In this document: piece by piece, positions 27,515-35,612 of the stretch
Layout of the letters: each line of letters opens with the position of its first letter
How positions within the stretch are numbered: position 1 is the stretch's first letter
Assembly: GCA_963759115.1 (NCBI GenBank)
Contig: CAVWXT010000005.1
Coordinates: forward strand, 1,674,001-1,738,000
Direction: 5' to 3'
Length of the DNA: 64,000 nucleotides
Source of the DNA: CAVWXT01 sp963759115
GTDB lineage: Bacteria; Planctomycetota; Planctomycetia; Pirellulales; Thermoguttaceae
Notes under the pieces: generated by a model
Seen by the model: the letters and a program-made list of their open reading frames with translations, nothing else
The model's database searches: none
Told to the model about the DNA's origin: nothing
Made by a program: the position numbers and the translations under genes

Positions 27515-27730
27515 CTACCCTCGTTTACGGGATGGCGTAACCGGTCTTAGCGACTTTCGATACGCCCGGCCCAGTTTCATGGCCTGTTCATAGACGGGGT
27601 CCTTCTCAAACGTACCCGCAATCCGCTCCCACCAGGATTTGGCGGTCTCGACCCCTTCGACCTTCTTCTTCAGGTCGGCCACGTTCTCTTCCAGAACCGC
27701 AACGCGTTTTTCAAGGTCGATTGCTGACAC
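27515..27730 (-). CDS. Antitoxin-like coiled-coil protein of the PIN toxin
   Basis: A 71-residue protein: an N-terminal heptad-like coiled coil (LEKRVAVLEENVADLKKKVEG) and the block WWERIAGTFEKDPVYEQAMKLGR, typical of small proteins found directly before VapC-type PIN genes in cyanobacteria and planctomycetes. It probably neutralises the toxin at 27078-27507 by its C-terminal segment. GGAGGTT precedes the ATG. The 235 bases up to the S1 gene contain no gene. Confidence 0.65.
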   Translation of the reverse strand: MSAIDLEKRVAVLEENVADLKKKVEGVETAKSWWERIAGTFEKDPVYEQAMKLGRAYRKSLRPVTPSRKRG

Positions 27731-27965
27731 GAGAACCTCCTTGGCAGTCCGTCGCCCCTAGCACGCCGGCGTTATTCACCCTCGCCAGCATCAGCTTATT
27801 CTAGTGATCTTGGGCGGTCGGTGTCTATGGTCGATGTTCCGCGGATTTCGTGCTTTTCGGCCGTTGAAGTTGCCGGGAACAATCTGGTAGAATACTAGAC
27901 AATACAGCGCTTTCAGCGCCAGCGGGGACGCTGTTCCTTCAGTTTGGTATCCAAGGGGATTCGCG

Positions 27966-29738
27966 TTGTCATTCACCGATTCGGGCGACCAGCTTCATCC
28001 GACCGAGGCCCTTGAGGGCGCGGCCGAAAACCAATCCGCCACCACGTCTGCGCCGGCCGGCGAAGTTGCTGAGCCTGCCGGTCCGCCGGCCGATCAAGCC
28101 GCGGGGCAACTACCACCCGAAGGTGGCTCCGGTTCGTCCCGCCGCATCCTGATCGGCTCGCAACGCGACCCGGCCGCTTATCGAGCGCGGATCCGCCGCG
28201 ACTGGGCGCCGGTCGACGAAGGCGAGGGGCGGAAAGAGGAAGGCGGAGGACGGAGGAAAAAGAGGGGAGAGAGGAGAGGGGAGAGAGGAGAGGGCCGAGG
28301 GACCGGCGGTTTATCGACCGTTGGACCCGCCGCCGACATTGTTGCCGGGCAACCTCGCGCCGAAGCAGCAGTCGAACTGCCGCCTCAACAGGAGCCGCAG
28401 TCAGAAGTTCCCCCTTCTGCGTTCCCCCTTCCTCCTCCCGGCCTCTCACCGCTCCCGGCACAACTGCCGGGGCTAGACGAACCTCCCCTATCCCCGCTCT
28501 CTTCGCTTCCGCCGCCGAACCTCCGCGATCGGCTCCCGGCCGACCTCGAGGACGAGTTGAACCGGGCGATGGGCGATGCCTCGATGGACGAACTGCTCGG
28601 CGGCTCGCAGACCGACCAGGAGGTGTTCGAGCCCGACTCGCTGCAGACGGGTCGCGTGGTGGGAATCCGCCGCGACGACGTGTTCGTCGAGTTCAGCGGC
28701 CGCCAGCAGGGCATTGTCTCGATGCGGCAGTTCGACGTCCCGCCGCAGCCCGGCACGATGGTGCAAGTGGTCGTGCAGCGGTTCAATCCCGAAGAGGAAA
28801 TGTACGAGCTGTCGGTCCCCAACAAGGCGGTGCAGGTCGACGACTGGTCCGACCTCGTCGAGGGCGCGATGATCGAGGTCCGCGTGACCGGCCACAACAC
28901 GGGCGGGCTGGAGTGCGAAGTCAACCACATCCGCGGCTTCATCCCCATCAGCCAGGTGGCCCTCTATCGCGTCGAAGACTGTGCCCAGTTCGTCGATCAG
29001 CGGCTTACGTGCGTAATCACCGAGTCCGATCCCGATCGGCGGAACCTGGTCTTGAGTCGCCGGGCCGTGCTGGAGCGCGAGCGCGAGCAACTCCGCGAGC
29101 AAATGCTCAATTCGCTGCAACCCGGCCAGGTCCGCGACGGCGTGGTGCGAAAGCTCATGGATTTCGGGGCCTTCGTCGACCTCGGCGGCGTCGACGGCCT
29201 GCTGCACGTCAGCCAACTGGCGTGGGGCCGGGTCAAACATCCCAGCGACGTGCTCCACGAGGGGCAAGCGATCAAGGTGCGGATCGACAAGGTTGACCCG
29301 GCCACCGGCAAGATCAGCCTGGCGTATCGCGACCTGATGGAAAGCCCTTGGACCGCGGCGGCGCAGAAATATCCGCCCCACAGCGTGGTTCGCGGCACCG
29401 TCACCAAGCTGATGGAGTTCGGGGCGTTCGTCGAATTGGAGCCGGGCATCGAGGGGCTGATCCACATTTCCGAACTGTCGCACAAGCGGGTGTGGCGGGC
29501 GTCCGACGTCGTACACGAAGGCGATCAGGTCGAGGTGTTCGTTCTCTCCGTCGATCCGGAGGCGCAGCGGATGAGCCTGTCGATGAAGGCCCTGGCCGCT
29601 CCGCCCGAACCGGTCAAGAAAGAAGAAGCGGGCGAGGCGGCGCCGGCCAAGGCGTCGAAGAGAAGCCAGAAGCCCACCGGCCCGCTGTTGGGCGGAATCA
29701 GCCGGCGGACGGGCGACCGTTTCGGGCTGAAGTGGTAG
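27966..29738 (+). CDS. S1-domain RNA-binding protein (ribosomal protein S1-like)
   Basis: A 590-residue protein with four S1 (OB-fold) RNA-binding domains at about residues 226-293, 299-368, 387-457 and 472-543. The last two show the canonical KLMDFGAFVDL and KLMEFGAFVEL cores with DGLLHVSQL and EGLIHISEL. It would bind mRNA at the ribosome, as bacterial S1 does, although E. coli S1 has six domains. The first ~220 residues are low-complexity; a purine-rich tract at about 28230-28310 encodes repeated Lys/Arg/Glu/Gly and looks like an expanded simple repeat. TTG at 27966 is the start giving the full frame; an internal start is possible. Confidence 0.8.
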   Translation: MSFTDSGDQLHPTEALEGAAENQSATTSAPAGEVAEPAGPPADQAAGQLPPEGGSGSSRRILIGSQRDPAAYRARIRRDWAPVDEGEGRKEEGGGRRKKRGERRGERGEGRGTGGLSTVGPAADIVAGQPRAEAAVELPPQQEPQSEVPPSAFPLPPPGLSPLPAQLPGLDEPPLSPLSSLPPPNLRDRLPADLEDELNRAMGDASMDELLGGSQTDQEVFEPDSLQTGRVVGIRRDDVFVEFSGRQQGIVSMRQFDVPPQPGTMVQVVVQRFNPEEEMYELSVPNKAVQVDDWSDLVEGAMIEVRVTGHNTGGLECEVNHIRGFIPISQVALYRVEDCAQFVDQRLTCVITESDPDRRNLVLSRRAVLEREREQLREQMLNSLQPGQVRDGVVRKLMDFGAFVDLGGVDGLLHVSQLAWGRVKHPSDVLHEGQAIKVRIDKVDPATGKISLAYRDLMESPWTAAAQKYPPHSVVRGTVTKLMEFGAFVELEPGIEGLIHISELSHKRVWRASDVVHEGDQVEVFVLSVDPEAQRMSLSMKALAAPPEPVKKEEAGEAAPAKASKRSQKPTGPLLGGISRRTGDRFGLKW

Positions 29739-29765
29739 GCACAAAGCCGCGCGTTGCATTGAATA

Positions 29766-29797
29766 TTGACGATCGCCGCGTGCGTGCTACAATGTAG
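29766..29797 (+). promoter_or_regulatory. Promoter and palindrome of the RHH/PIN pair
   Basis: TTGACG (29766-29771) and TACAAT (29788-29793) are 16 bases apart. The -10 box lies in the palindrome CTACAATGTAG (29787-29797), a likely operator for the ribbon-helix-helix antitoxin encoded right after it. Confidence 0.55.
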
Positions 29798-29800
29798 TAC

Positions 29801-29983
29801 ATGAACACGCTTACCATCCGAATTCCCGACGAACTGCGGGCCGATCTGCGAGAGATCAGTTCGCGGCAGAGCGTGCCTGTGAGCGACTTGGTGCGAGAAT
29901 CGATCCGCCGCTATGTGGCCGTCGAGCGGTTCCGAGCACTTCGCAAGAGAACGCTGCCCTTTGCCGAGCGCAAGGGCTATTGA
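29801..29983 (+). CDS. Ribbon-helix-helix antitoxin
   Basis: A 60-residue protein with MNTLTIRIPDELRADLREI, the CopG/MetJ/Arc-type strand, and a helix-turn-helix SVPVSDLVRESIRRYV. It would bind the operator upstream as a dimer of dimers and block the PIN toxin encoded 28 bases after its stop. The tail RALRKRTLPFAERKGY is the expected toxin-binding segment. Very short distance to the promoter suggests an almost leaderless mRNA. Confidence 0.8.
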   Translation: MNTLTIRIPDELRADLREISSRQSVPVSDLVRESIRRYVAVERFRALRKRTLPFAERKGY

Positions 29984-30011
29984 CCGACGAGGACGTCTTT
30001 CGGGCCATCTC

Positions 30012-30413
30012 ATGAGGGTCGTGCTGGACGCCAACGTCGTGGTCGCGGCGTTTGCGGCGCGAGGTCTGTGCGAGTCGCTCTTCGAGCTTTGTCTGGGCAG
30101 CCACGAAATCCTGTTGAGTGAGCCGCTATTGGACGAGATTTGCCGAAATCTCGCCAAAAAAGCGAAATTGGAGCGGCAGACAGCGGCAGGCATCGAACGG
30201 TTGCTTCGTGAAAATGGATCGTTGATGGAGCCAGCCGCAGTTGCCGCCGACGCCTGCCGCGATGCCGACGATTTGCACGTTCTGGGGTTGGCAAAAGCTG
30301 GGCAGGCCAATTGCCTCGTCACGGGCGACGACGATCTGCTCGTGTTGAAGCGTTTTGGACGATGCCGGATTGTTACCCCCCGGCAATTCTGGTCGCTCAT
30401 GCATGGGCAGTAG
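30012..30413 (+). CDS. PIN-domain toxin (COG1569-like)
   Basis: A 133-residue PIN-domain protein. MRVVLDANVVVAAF opens with the first catalytic Asp, ILLSEPLLDEICRNL holds the Glu, and DADDLHVLGLAKAG and LVTGDDDLLVLKRF supply the later Asp residues. This is the putative-toxin PIN group that pairs with RHH antitoxins, as here. It is expected to cleave RNA. Intact, start at 30012. Confidence 0.8.
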   Translation: MRVVLDANVVVAAFAARGLCESLFELCLGSHEILLSEPLLDEICRNLAKKAKLERQTAAGIERLLRENGSLMEPAAVAADACRDADDLHVLGLAKAGQANCLVTGDDDLLVLKRFGRCRIVTPRQFWSLMHGQ

Positions 30414-30493
30414 GTTGAGGGGCTATTGTCGGACGCCCTGGGGGCAGGCGGCTCGAGCCAATGCGGATATAATTCATCAAGAGGTCTTCCCAC

Positions 30494-31633
30494 ATGAGCA
30501 CCGCTTCCTGCGCCGCCCCGACTTTTGAATTGGCCCCCTACAAGTCGTTGGAAAACGACGTGCTGGCCCGGCGCATCCAGCAGGTGCGGGCCGAAATGGG
30601 CTCGCGTCTGCTGATCCTCGGCCACCACTACCAGCAGGACGAAGTGATCGAGCTTTCCGACCTGCGCGGCGACAGCTACAAGCTGGCTGAATTGGCGGCC
30701 GCTCACGAGGAGTGCCGGGCGATCGCCTTCTGCGGCGTCCACTTCATGGCCGAAACGGCCGACGTTTTCGCCAACCGGCCCGAACGGCTCGCTCAGCGCG
30801 ACGGCGAGCGCGTGGCCGTGGTTCTGCCCGACATGGGGGCCGGCTGCTCGCTGGCCGACATGGCCGACAGCGACCAGGTCGAGGATTGCTGGGACCAGTT
30901 GGGCGAAGCGATCGACACCGGCGACGTGACGCCCATCACCTACGTCAATTCGACGGCTGCGTTGAAGGCCTTCTGCGGCCGGCGCGGCGGGATCGTCTGC
31001 ACGTCGGCCAACGCCCGCGCGGTGCTGGATTGGGCCTTCCAGCGCCGCAGCCGCGTGTTGTTCTTCCCCGATCAGCACCTGGGCCGGAACACGGCCCGCG
31101 CCATGGGCATCCCGCTGGAACGGATGCCGCTCTGGGACCCGCACCAGGACCAACTCGGCGGCAATACGCCGGAGGCCATCCGCGGCAGCCGCGTGATTCT
31201 GTGGCGAGGGCATTGCAGCGTTCACCAGATGTTCCTGCCCCAGCACGTCGCCCAATTCCGCGCGAAGTATCCCGGCATCAAGATTCTGGTCCACCCGGAG
31301 TGCATGATGCAGGTGGTCGATCAGGCCGACGTGGTGGGATCGACCGGGCGGATCATCCGCGCGGTGGAAGAAGCCCCGGCGGGCACGAAATGGGCCATCG
31401 GCACCGAGTTGCACCTGGTGAACCGCCTGAAGCACCAGCATCCCGAGCAAGAGATTCACTTCCTCTCGCCGGTGGTGTGCATGTGCGCCACGATGTATCG
31501 CATCGACCTGGCGCACCTCTGCTGGGCGTTGGAAAACCTGGCGGCAGGCACGCCCGTCAACGTGATCGAGGTCGAGCCCGAAACCGCCCGCTGGGCGCTG
31601 GAAGCGTTGCAGCGGATGCTGGAAGTGAAGTGA
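30494..31633 (+). CDS. nadA: Quinolinate synthase A
   Basis: Condenses iminoaspartate with dihydroxyacetone phosphate to quinolinate in de novo NAD synthesis. This 379-residue protein has the three Cys ligands of the [4Fe-4S] cluster in AIAFCGVHFMAETAD, VHPECMMQVVDQ and VVCMCATMYRI. LILGHHYQQDEV near the N-terminus is the family's substrate-binding start. It is a long-form NadA, complete, with AAGAGG upstream of the ATG. nadB and nadC are not adjacent. Cytoplasmic. Confidence 0.95.
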   Translation: MSTASCAAPTFELAPYKSLENDVLARRIQQVRAEMGSRLLILGHHYQQDEVIELSDLRGDSYKLAELAAAHEECRAIAFCGVHFMAETADVFANRPERLAQRDGERVAVVLPDMGAGCSLADMADSDQVEDCWDQLGEAIDTGDVTPITYVNSTAALKAFCGRRGGIVCTSANARAVLDWAFQRRSRVLFFPDQHLGRNTARAMGIPLERMPLWDPHQDQLGGNTPEAIRGSRVILWRGHCSVHQMFLPQHVAQFRAKYPGIKILVHPECMMQVVDQADVVGSTGRIIRAVEEAPAGTKWAIGTELHLVNRLKHQHPEQEIHFLSPVVCMCATMYRIDLAHLCWALENLAAGTPVNVIEVEPETARWALEALQRMLEVK

Positions 31634-31637
31634 CGTT

Positions 31638-31667
31638 TTGACCTCGTGCGGCAGTTTGTGATACAAT
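31638..31667 (+). promoter_or_regulatory. Promoter of the toxin/zinc-finger antitoxin pair
   Basis: TTGACC (31638-31643) and TACAAT (31662-31667) are 18 bases apart; GAGGGG lies 9 bases before the TTG start at 31685. Confidence 0.6.
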
Positions 31668-31684
31668 ACTAAGAGGGGCAGACC

Positions 31685-31999
31685 TTGGATATTCTGGTAA
31701 GAATCAAACGTTTGGTGATTGCACGACGGGTAATTTTCAGCGCGAAAGCCCGCGAAGAACGTCTGGCTTGTGATCTGACGGTTGAGGACATACTGGAATC
31801 GATTCTAAACGCGCCGACAATCAACAAGATACTCCGGTCCACGAGCCAATTCCGAAAATCCCAAAGAGAGAAGTTGTACGTCATCATCAGTTCTACCTAC
31901 GATGGCAGGCTAATTTGCACGAAGGGGACTATTCGAAGAGTCGGTGACGTAGAGGAATTCTACATTCTCATTTCAGCCAAGTGGAGTTCGTATGAGTAA
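31685..31999 (+). CDS. Putative toxin of a DUF4258/MqsR-like type
   Basis: A 104-residue basic protein (VIFSAKAREERLACDLTVEDILESI, QREKLYVIISSTYDGRLICTKGTI) whose pattern resembles small RNase-like toxins of the DUF4258 group. The main support is context: it comes first in a two-gene unit with a YgiT-type zinc-finger antitoxin, overlaps it by eight bases and has its own promoter. The start is TTG 31685 after a good ribosome site. Family assignment is moderate. Confidence 0.6.
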   Translation: MDILVRIKRLVIARRVIFSAKAREERLACDLTVEDILESILNAPTINKILRSTSQFRKSQREKLYVIISSTYDGRLICTKGTIRRVGDVEEFYILISAKWSSYE

Positions 32000-32219
32000 C
32001 GCGATCGCGCACTGCATTTCTTGCCAAAGCGAAAAGATCAGGAAGAAACGCGGCGCGTTCCCGGTAACCGTTCATGGCAAGGCGGTCAAGATTCCGAACG
32101 TCGAGTGGTATGAGTGCGCCCAGTGTGGCGAGACGTTTCTCGACCTCGACAACGAAAGCAAGATCGACGTGTATCTGGAGCGGCATCGAGCCGGCACGGT
32201 ATCGGCCAGTTCGCCCTGA
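31992..32219 (+). CDS. YgiT/MqsA-type zinc-finger antitoxin
   Basis: A 75-residue protein with two CxxC pairs, CISCQSEK and YECAQCGETF, as in the zinc-binding N-terminal domain of MqsA/YgiT. It lacks the C-terminal DNA-binding helix-turn-helix of full MqsA, so repression may need another factor. It overlaps the toxin gene upstream by eight bases, giving the reversed toxin-first order typical of mqsRA. Confidence 0.75.
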   Translation: MSNAIAHCISCQSEKIRKKRGAFPVTVHGKAVKIPNVEWYECAQCGETFLDLDNESKIDVYLERHRAGTVSASSP

Positions 32220-32261
32220 AATGCAGAAGAGCCGGCGTATCGAGTAACGGCGGTGCCCCGA

Positions 32262-32840
32262 TCACTTCCCTCCCGGCATGTCGGCGGGCGGCGTGGGCAG
32301 ATTGATCTCTGGGGCGGGGGCGTTACTTTCCGGCTTCTTGTCCCCGGGCTTCGGCGGCACCCACTTTGGCGACTCGTCGCCGCCTTCATCTGCCGCAAGG
32401 AAAACCTTCTTGCCATTGGCCAGCACGACTTCCAAGGTCACGGTCTCCCAGCGTTGCCCCATCAACCGCGACTTGAGGTGCGCTTTGGCGCGGCCCTTGG
32501 GACCCTCGATATCCCACCGAACGTCGATCTCACGTTCCTCGGGCTGGAAAGCGGGAGGCGGCCAGTGAATCGGCTTGATCGGTTCACCCAGTTCCCGCCG
32601 CAAAGTCTCGTCCGCCTCGATCTTCTGCATAGCCACCTGGAACACCTCCAGGTTGAACACCTGACCGTAGAACCAGAGGCCGATCGCCACCGGACAGCCG
32701 CAGCAGAGTAGGACCATTCCCAGCAGCAGCGTCGGCACGAACCACAACCAGTTCCGCGACCACCAACCGCGCCGCTTGGGCTGGCCGAACTCCTGCACGT
32801 TCTGGTCGAGTGTCCCCGGGTCGAGGTTGTCCATGTTCAT
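32262..32840 (-). CDS. Membrane protein with Coa1-like domain
   Basis: A 192-residue protein. The N-terminal ~30 residues are cytoplasmic, followed by one membrane helix (FVPTLLLGMVLLCCGCPVAIGLWF). A periplasmic region then has the features of the cytochrome-oxidase-assembly-like Coa1 family (VFQVAMQKIEADETLRRELGEPI, HWPPPAF). Such proteins are widespread in planctomycetes; a role in respiratory oxidase assembly is possible by family only. The C-terminus is a proline-rich tail. The start at 32840 overlaps the upstream gene's stop by four bases (ATGA), so the two form a small operon. Confidence 0.6.
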   Translation of the reverse strand: MNMDNLDPGTLDQNVQEFGQPKRRGWWSRNWLWFVPTLLLGMVLLCCGCPVAIGLWFYGQVFNLEVFQVAMQKIEADETLRRELGEPIKPIHWPPPAFQPEEREIDVRWDIEGPKGRAKAHLKSRLMGQRWETVTLEVVLANGKKVFLAADEGGDESPKWVPPKPGDKKPESNAPAPEINLPTPPADMPGGK

Positions 32841-33073
32841 GACGATGGCTCCAGTTTGAGAAACTCGGGGTCGATGTCGTACCAACCCGAAGCGGGCCCC
32901 TCGAACTGCACCAGGGCCCGGCCGTTGCTGTTGATCGTGATCACGCGGCCCGGCACGTTGGCCAGCCGCGCCAACTCCGGCCGCCGGGCATCCACCAACA
33001 CCCGCTTGCCCGCGTACTGCTGCTTCAGACGTTCAATTTCTGCGGGCGACATGACAGTAACGCTTTGGTTCAT
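32837..33073 (-). CDS. Small unknown protein coupled to the Coa1-like gene
   Basis: A 78-residue protein with a KOW/SH3-like pattern (VLVDARRPELARLANVPGRVITINSNGRALVQFEG, which reads as two segments), suggesting a small beta-barrel. It starts at 33073 (MNQSVTVM); the longer frame passes through the hairpin repeat and is rejected. Its stop overlaps the next gene start. Function unknown. Confidence 0.55.
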   Translation of the reverse strand: MNQSVTVMSPAEIERLKQQYAGKRVLVDARRPELARLANVPGRVITINSNGRALVQFEGPASGWYDIDPEFLKLEPSS

Positions 33074-33089
33074 CGCCGTGAGTGCGGAT

Positions 33090-33143
33090 GTGGGGCAGGT
33101 TGCCAACCTGCCGGGACTGCGGCAGGTTGGCAACCTGCCCCAC
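33090..33143. repeat. Perfect 23-bp-arm hairpin (GGCAGGTTGGCAACCTGCC family)
   Basis: Arms 33090-33112 and 33121-33143 are exactly complementary around an 8-bp loop. Each arm is itself nearly self-complementary (GGCAGGTTGCCAACCTGCC). It lies between prfB and the small gene, on the upstream side of the latter. Confidence 0.92.
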
Positions 33144-33196
33144 GTTCCCCTCTAAGGGCTAAGAATCTACCACTTTCGCCGCGCCGGGGCAATGCC

Positions 33197-34295
33197 TCAT
33201 TCTTTCCCCGCCCGGTGCCGCAGATAGGCGTCGAGAAAGTCCTGAATGTGGCCGTCCAAAACGTCGTGGAAGTTGGTCTCGGTGTGGCCCGTCCTGGAAT
33301 CCTTCACGCGCTGGTCGGGGTGCAGAAAATAGCTGCGAATCTGCGAGCCGAAGCCGACCTTGGGCATCTGATTGTACTTGGCCAACTGTTCGGCCTCCCG
33401 CTTCTCTTCCTCGATTCGGGCCAACCGGGCGCGGAGCATCTTCATCGCCGTCGCCCGATTCTTGTGCTGGCTCCGCTCGCTCTGGCAGGCCACGGCGATT
33501 CCCGTCGGCTTATGGATCAGCCGCACGGCGCTGGAGGTCTTGTTGACGTGCTGGCCGCCGGGGCCGCTCGCGCGAAACACCTGCTCCTCGATGTCGTCCG
33601 GGAGAATCTCGATGTCGGCCTGTTCAGACACCTCGGGCGAGACGTCGATGGCGGCGAAACTTGTCTGCCGCTTGCCTTCGGCGTTGAAGGGGCTGATGCG
33701 GACCAGCCGGTGAATGCCGCTCTCCCCTTTGAGAAACCCGTAGGCCATCGGCCCGCGAACCGCCACCGTAGCGCTGTTGATGCCCGCCTGCTCGTTATCC
33801 TGGCGGTCAAGGAGCTCGGTGTCGTAATCGTGGTCCTTTGCCCAGGCAAGGTACATTCGCAGGAGCATTTCCGCCCAATCGTTGGCGTCGGTGCCGCCAT
33901 CGCGGGCGTTGATCGTCAGCAACGCCGGGTTGGCGTCCAACGGACCGCTCAACAGGGCCTTGGTCTCTAACTCTTCGATGGTCCGTTCCAGCCGCGTCAG
34001 TTCGCCGGGCACTTCGCCGGCCAGATCGTCGTCCTCGCGGGCCATCTCCACGAGCGTCGCCAAGTCGTCGGCCGCTTTAATGGCCTCGTCCAGGGGCTTG
34101 AGCACGGCCTTCAAACCCTTGAGTGCGGTGACGACTTCGCGGGCCTTCTCCTGGTTGGCCCAAAAATTGGGCCCGGCCATTTGCTGCTCGATCGCCTCGG
34201 TCTGCTTCCGCTTGCCCTCATAGTCAAAGGGAGTCCCGCAACTGGAGTATCCGCCGCTGAATGACCTCGGCCCGATCGATTAACTCACGTTCCAT
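33197..34295 (-). CDS. prfB: Peptide chain release factor 2 with +1 programmed frameshift
   Basis: Recognises UGA and UAA stop codons and triggers peptide release. The short first frame reads MERELIDRAEVIQRRILQ then LRDSL and an in-frame TGA (34224-34226). A +1 shift continues with DYEGKRKQTEAIEQQM and 327 more residues to 33197. The stop-recognition SPF tripeptide is in VRISPFNAEG and the catalytic GGQ in ASGPGGQHVNKT. ATG at 34295 or 34298 can start it. RF2 levels are self-regulated: low RF2 favours the shift at the UGA. Complete and normal in length. Confidence 0.95.
34223..34229 (-). promoter_or_regulatory. prfB recoding site CTTTGAC
   Basis: The conserved slip sequence CUU UGA C lies after codon 23. 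A strong internal Shine-Dalgarno like the AGGGGG of E. coli is not evident; GGGAC is the closest purine stretch upstream. Confidence 0.9.
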
Positions 34296-34463
34296 CATAC
34301 GCTCCGGTTGAAGAAACACCTATCAAGGTATGACATTATATGGGCCCCCGATAAGTATGGGAAGGTGAGATAAAGCGCCGGCTCTCCCGGCCCTTGTGGA
34401 CGGCGGGGCAGAGGCAGTCTAATGGTTTTGTGGAGCACGACACTGATAGCCGTTTGAGCAACC

Positions 34464-35612
34464 ATGGCGCGAGTCGTACTGGCGATGTCCGGCGGGGTGG
34501 ATAGCAGCGTGGCGGCGTGGCTGTTGCGCGAGCGAGGGCACGACGTGATTGGACTGTTCATGCGGCACGGACAAGGCCAGCCGCCTTCCGCCGATGCGTC
34601 CCACCCGTGCGCGGCAAGTGAAAAAATTGAACGGGCCTGCGAGCCCCCCGCCGAGATTTCCGCGGCGGTTGGCCGCAAGCAGGGCTGTTGCACCGCCGCC
34701 GACGCCGCCGATGCCCGCCGCGTGGCCGACATGCTCGGCATCCCCTTCTACGCGGTGAACTTCGAGCAAGAGTTCGCCCGGATCGTCGACTACTTTGTCG
34801 CTCAGTACACGTCGGGCCGCACGCCCAATCCGTGCATCGTCTGCAACACCTGGCTGAAGTTCGGCAAGCTGTTCGATTATGCCGGCAGCGTCGGCGCCGA
34901 GTTCGTGGCCACGGGCCACTACGCGAGATTGGTGTGTCAGCCGGACGGCCAAATCGCGCTGTGCCGCGGCCGGGACGAATCGAAAGACCAGTCGTACGTG
35001 CTATTTGGCATCCAGCGGCGACTGCTTCCGCGACTGATGTTTCCCGTTGGAGAGCATCGCAAGGAAGACATCCGCCGGATCGCCGGGCGGCTCGGGCTGA
35101 GCGTGGCGGCGAAGCGCGACAGCCAGGAAATCTGCTTCGTTCCCGACCAGGACCACACGCGATTCGTCCGCAAGCGCCGGGGCAACGTCGACACGTCCGG
35201 CGAGATCGTCACGACCGATGGCACGGTGGTCGGCCATCACGCCGGGTTCGAGCAGTACACCATCGGTCAGCGCAAGGGCTTGCGACTGGCGTTCGGCGAG
35301 CCTCGCTACGTGGTGCGGATCGAGCCGGACTCGCGCCGCGTAGTGATTGGAACTCACGCCGAGCTCGCTCGGAGGGAACTGTTTGCCGCCGAGGCCAACT
35401 GGCTGGTGGAGGAGCCTATCGCCGCTCCCTTTCGCGCGCAAGTGAAGATTCGCTATCGCAGCCGTCCGGTCGATGCCGCCGTAGACTTGCTGCCGGGAAA
35501 TCGATTCCGCGTCCGCTTCGATGAGGCGTGTTACGGCGTGGCGCCCGGCCAGGCCGCCGTGTGCTACCAGCGGGATCGCGTGCTCGGCGGGGGCTGGATT
35601 GAGGGGCCCTAG
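34464..35612 (+). CDS. mnmA: tRNA-specific 2-thiouridylase MnmA
   Basis: Installs the 2-thio group on wobble uridine-34 of Lys, Glu and Gln tRNAs with ATP and a persulfide donor. The PP-loop is LAMSGGVDSSVAAWLL at the N-terminus. The catalytic Cys pair is in GRTPNPCIVCN and SQEICFVPDQD, and the C-terminal barrel begins around HAGFEQYTIGQRKGL. An insertion of about 35 residues (about positions 38-75, Pro/Ser/Cys-rich) is longer than in E. coli MnmA. 382 residues, intact, cytoplasmic. It ends four bases into the convergent permease gene. Confidence 0.93.
   Translation: MARVVLAMSGGVDSSVAAWLLRERGHDVIGLFMRHGQGQPPSADASHPCAASEKIERACEPPAEISAAVGRKQGCCTAADAADARRVADMLGIPFYAVNFEQEFARIVDYFVAQYTSGRTPNPCIVCNTWLKFGKLFDYAGSVGAEFVATGHYARLVCQPDGQIALCRGRDESKDQSYVLFGIQRRLLPRLMFPVGEHRKEDIRRIAGRLGLSVAAKRDSQEICFVPDQDHTRFVRKRRGNVDTSGEIVTTDGTVVGHHAGFEQYTIGQRKGLRLAFGEPRYVVRIEPDSRRVVIGTHAELARRELFAAEANWLVEEPIAAPFRAQVKIRYRSRPVDAAVDLLPGNRFRVRFDEACYGVAPGQAAVCYQRDRVLGGGWIEGP

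Noticed and set aside
29525..31666. 713-codon open frame antisense to nadA and the toxin-antitoxin genes
   Set aside because: It spans several genes of opposite direction with clear families; it is open only because of GC bias.
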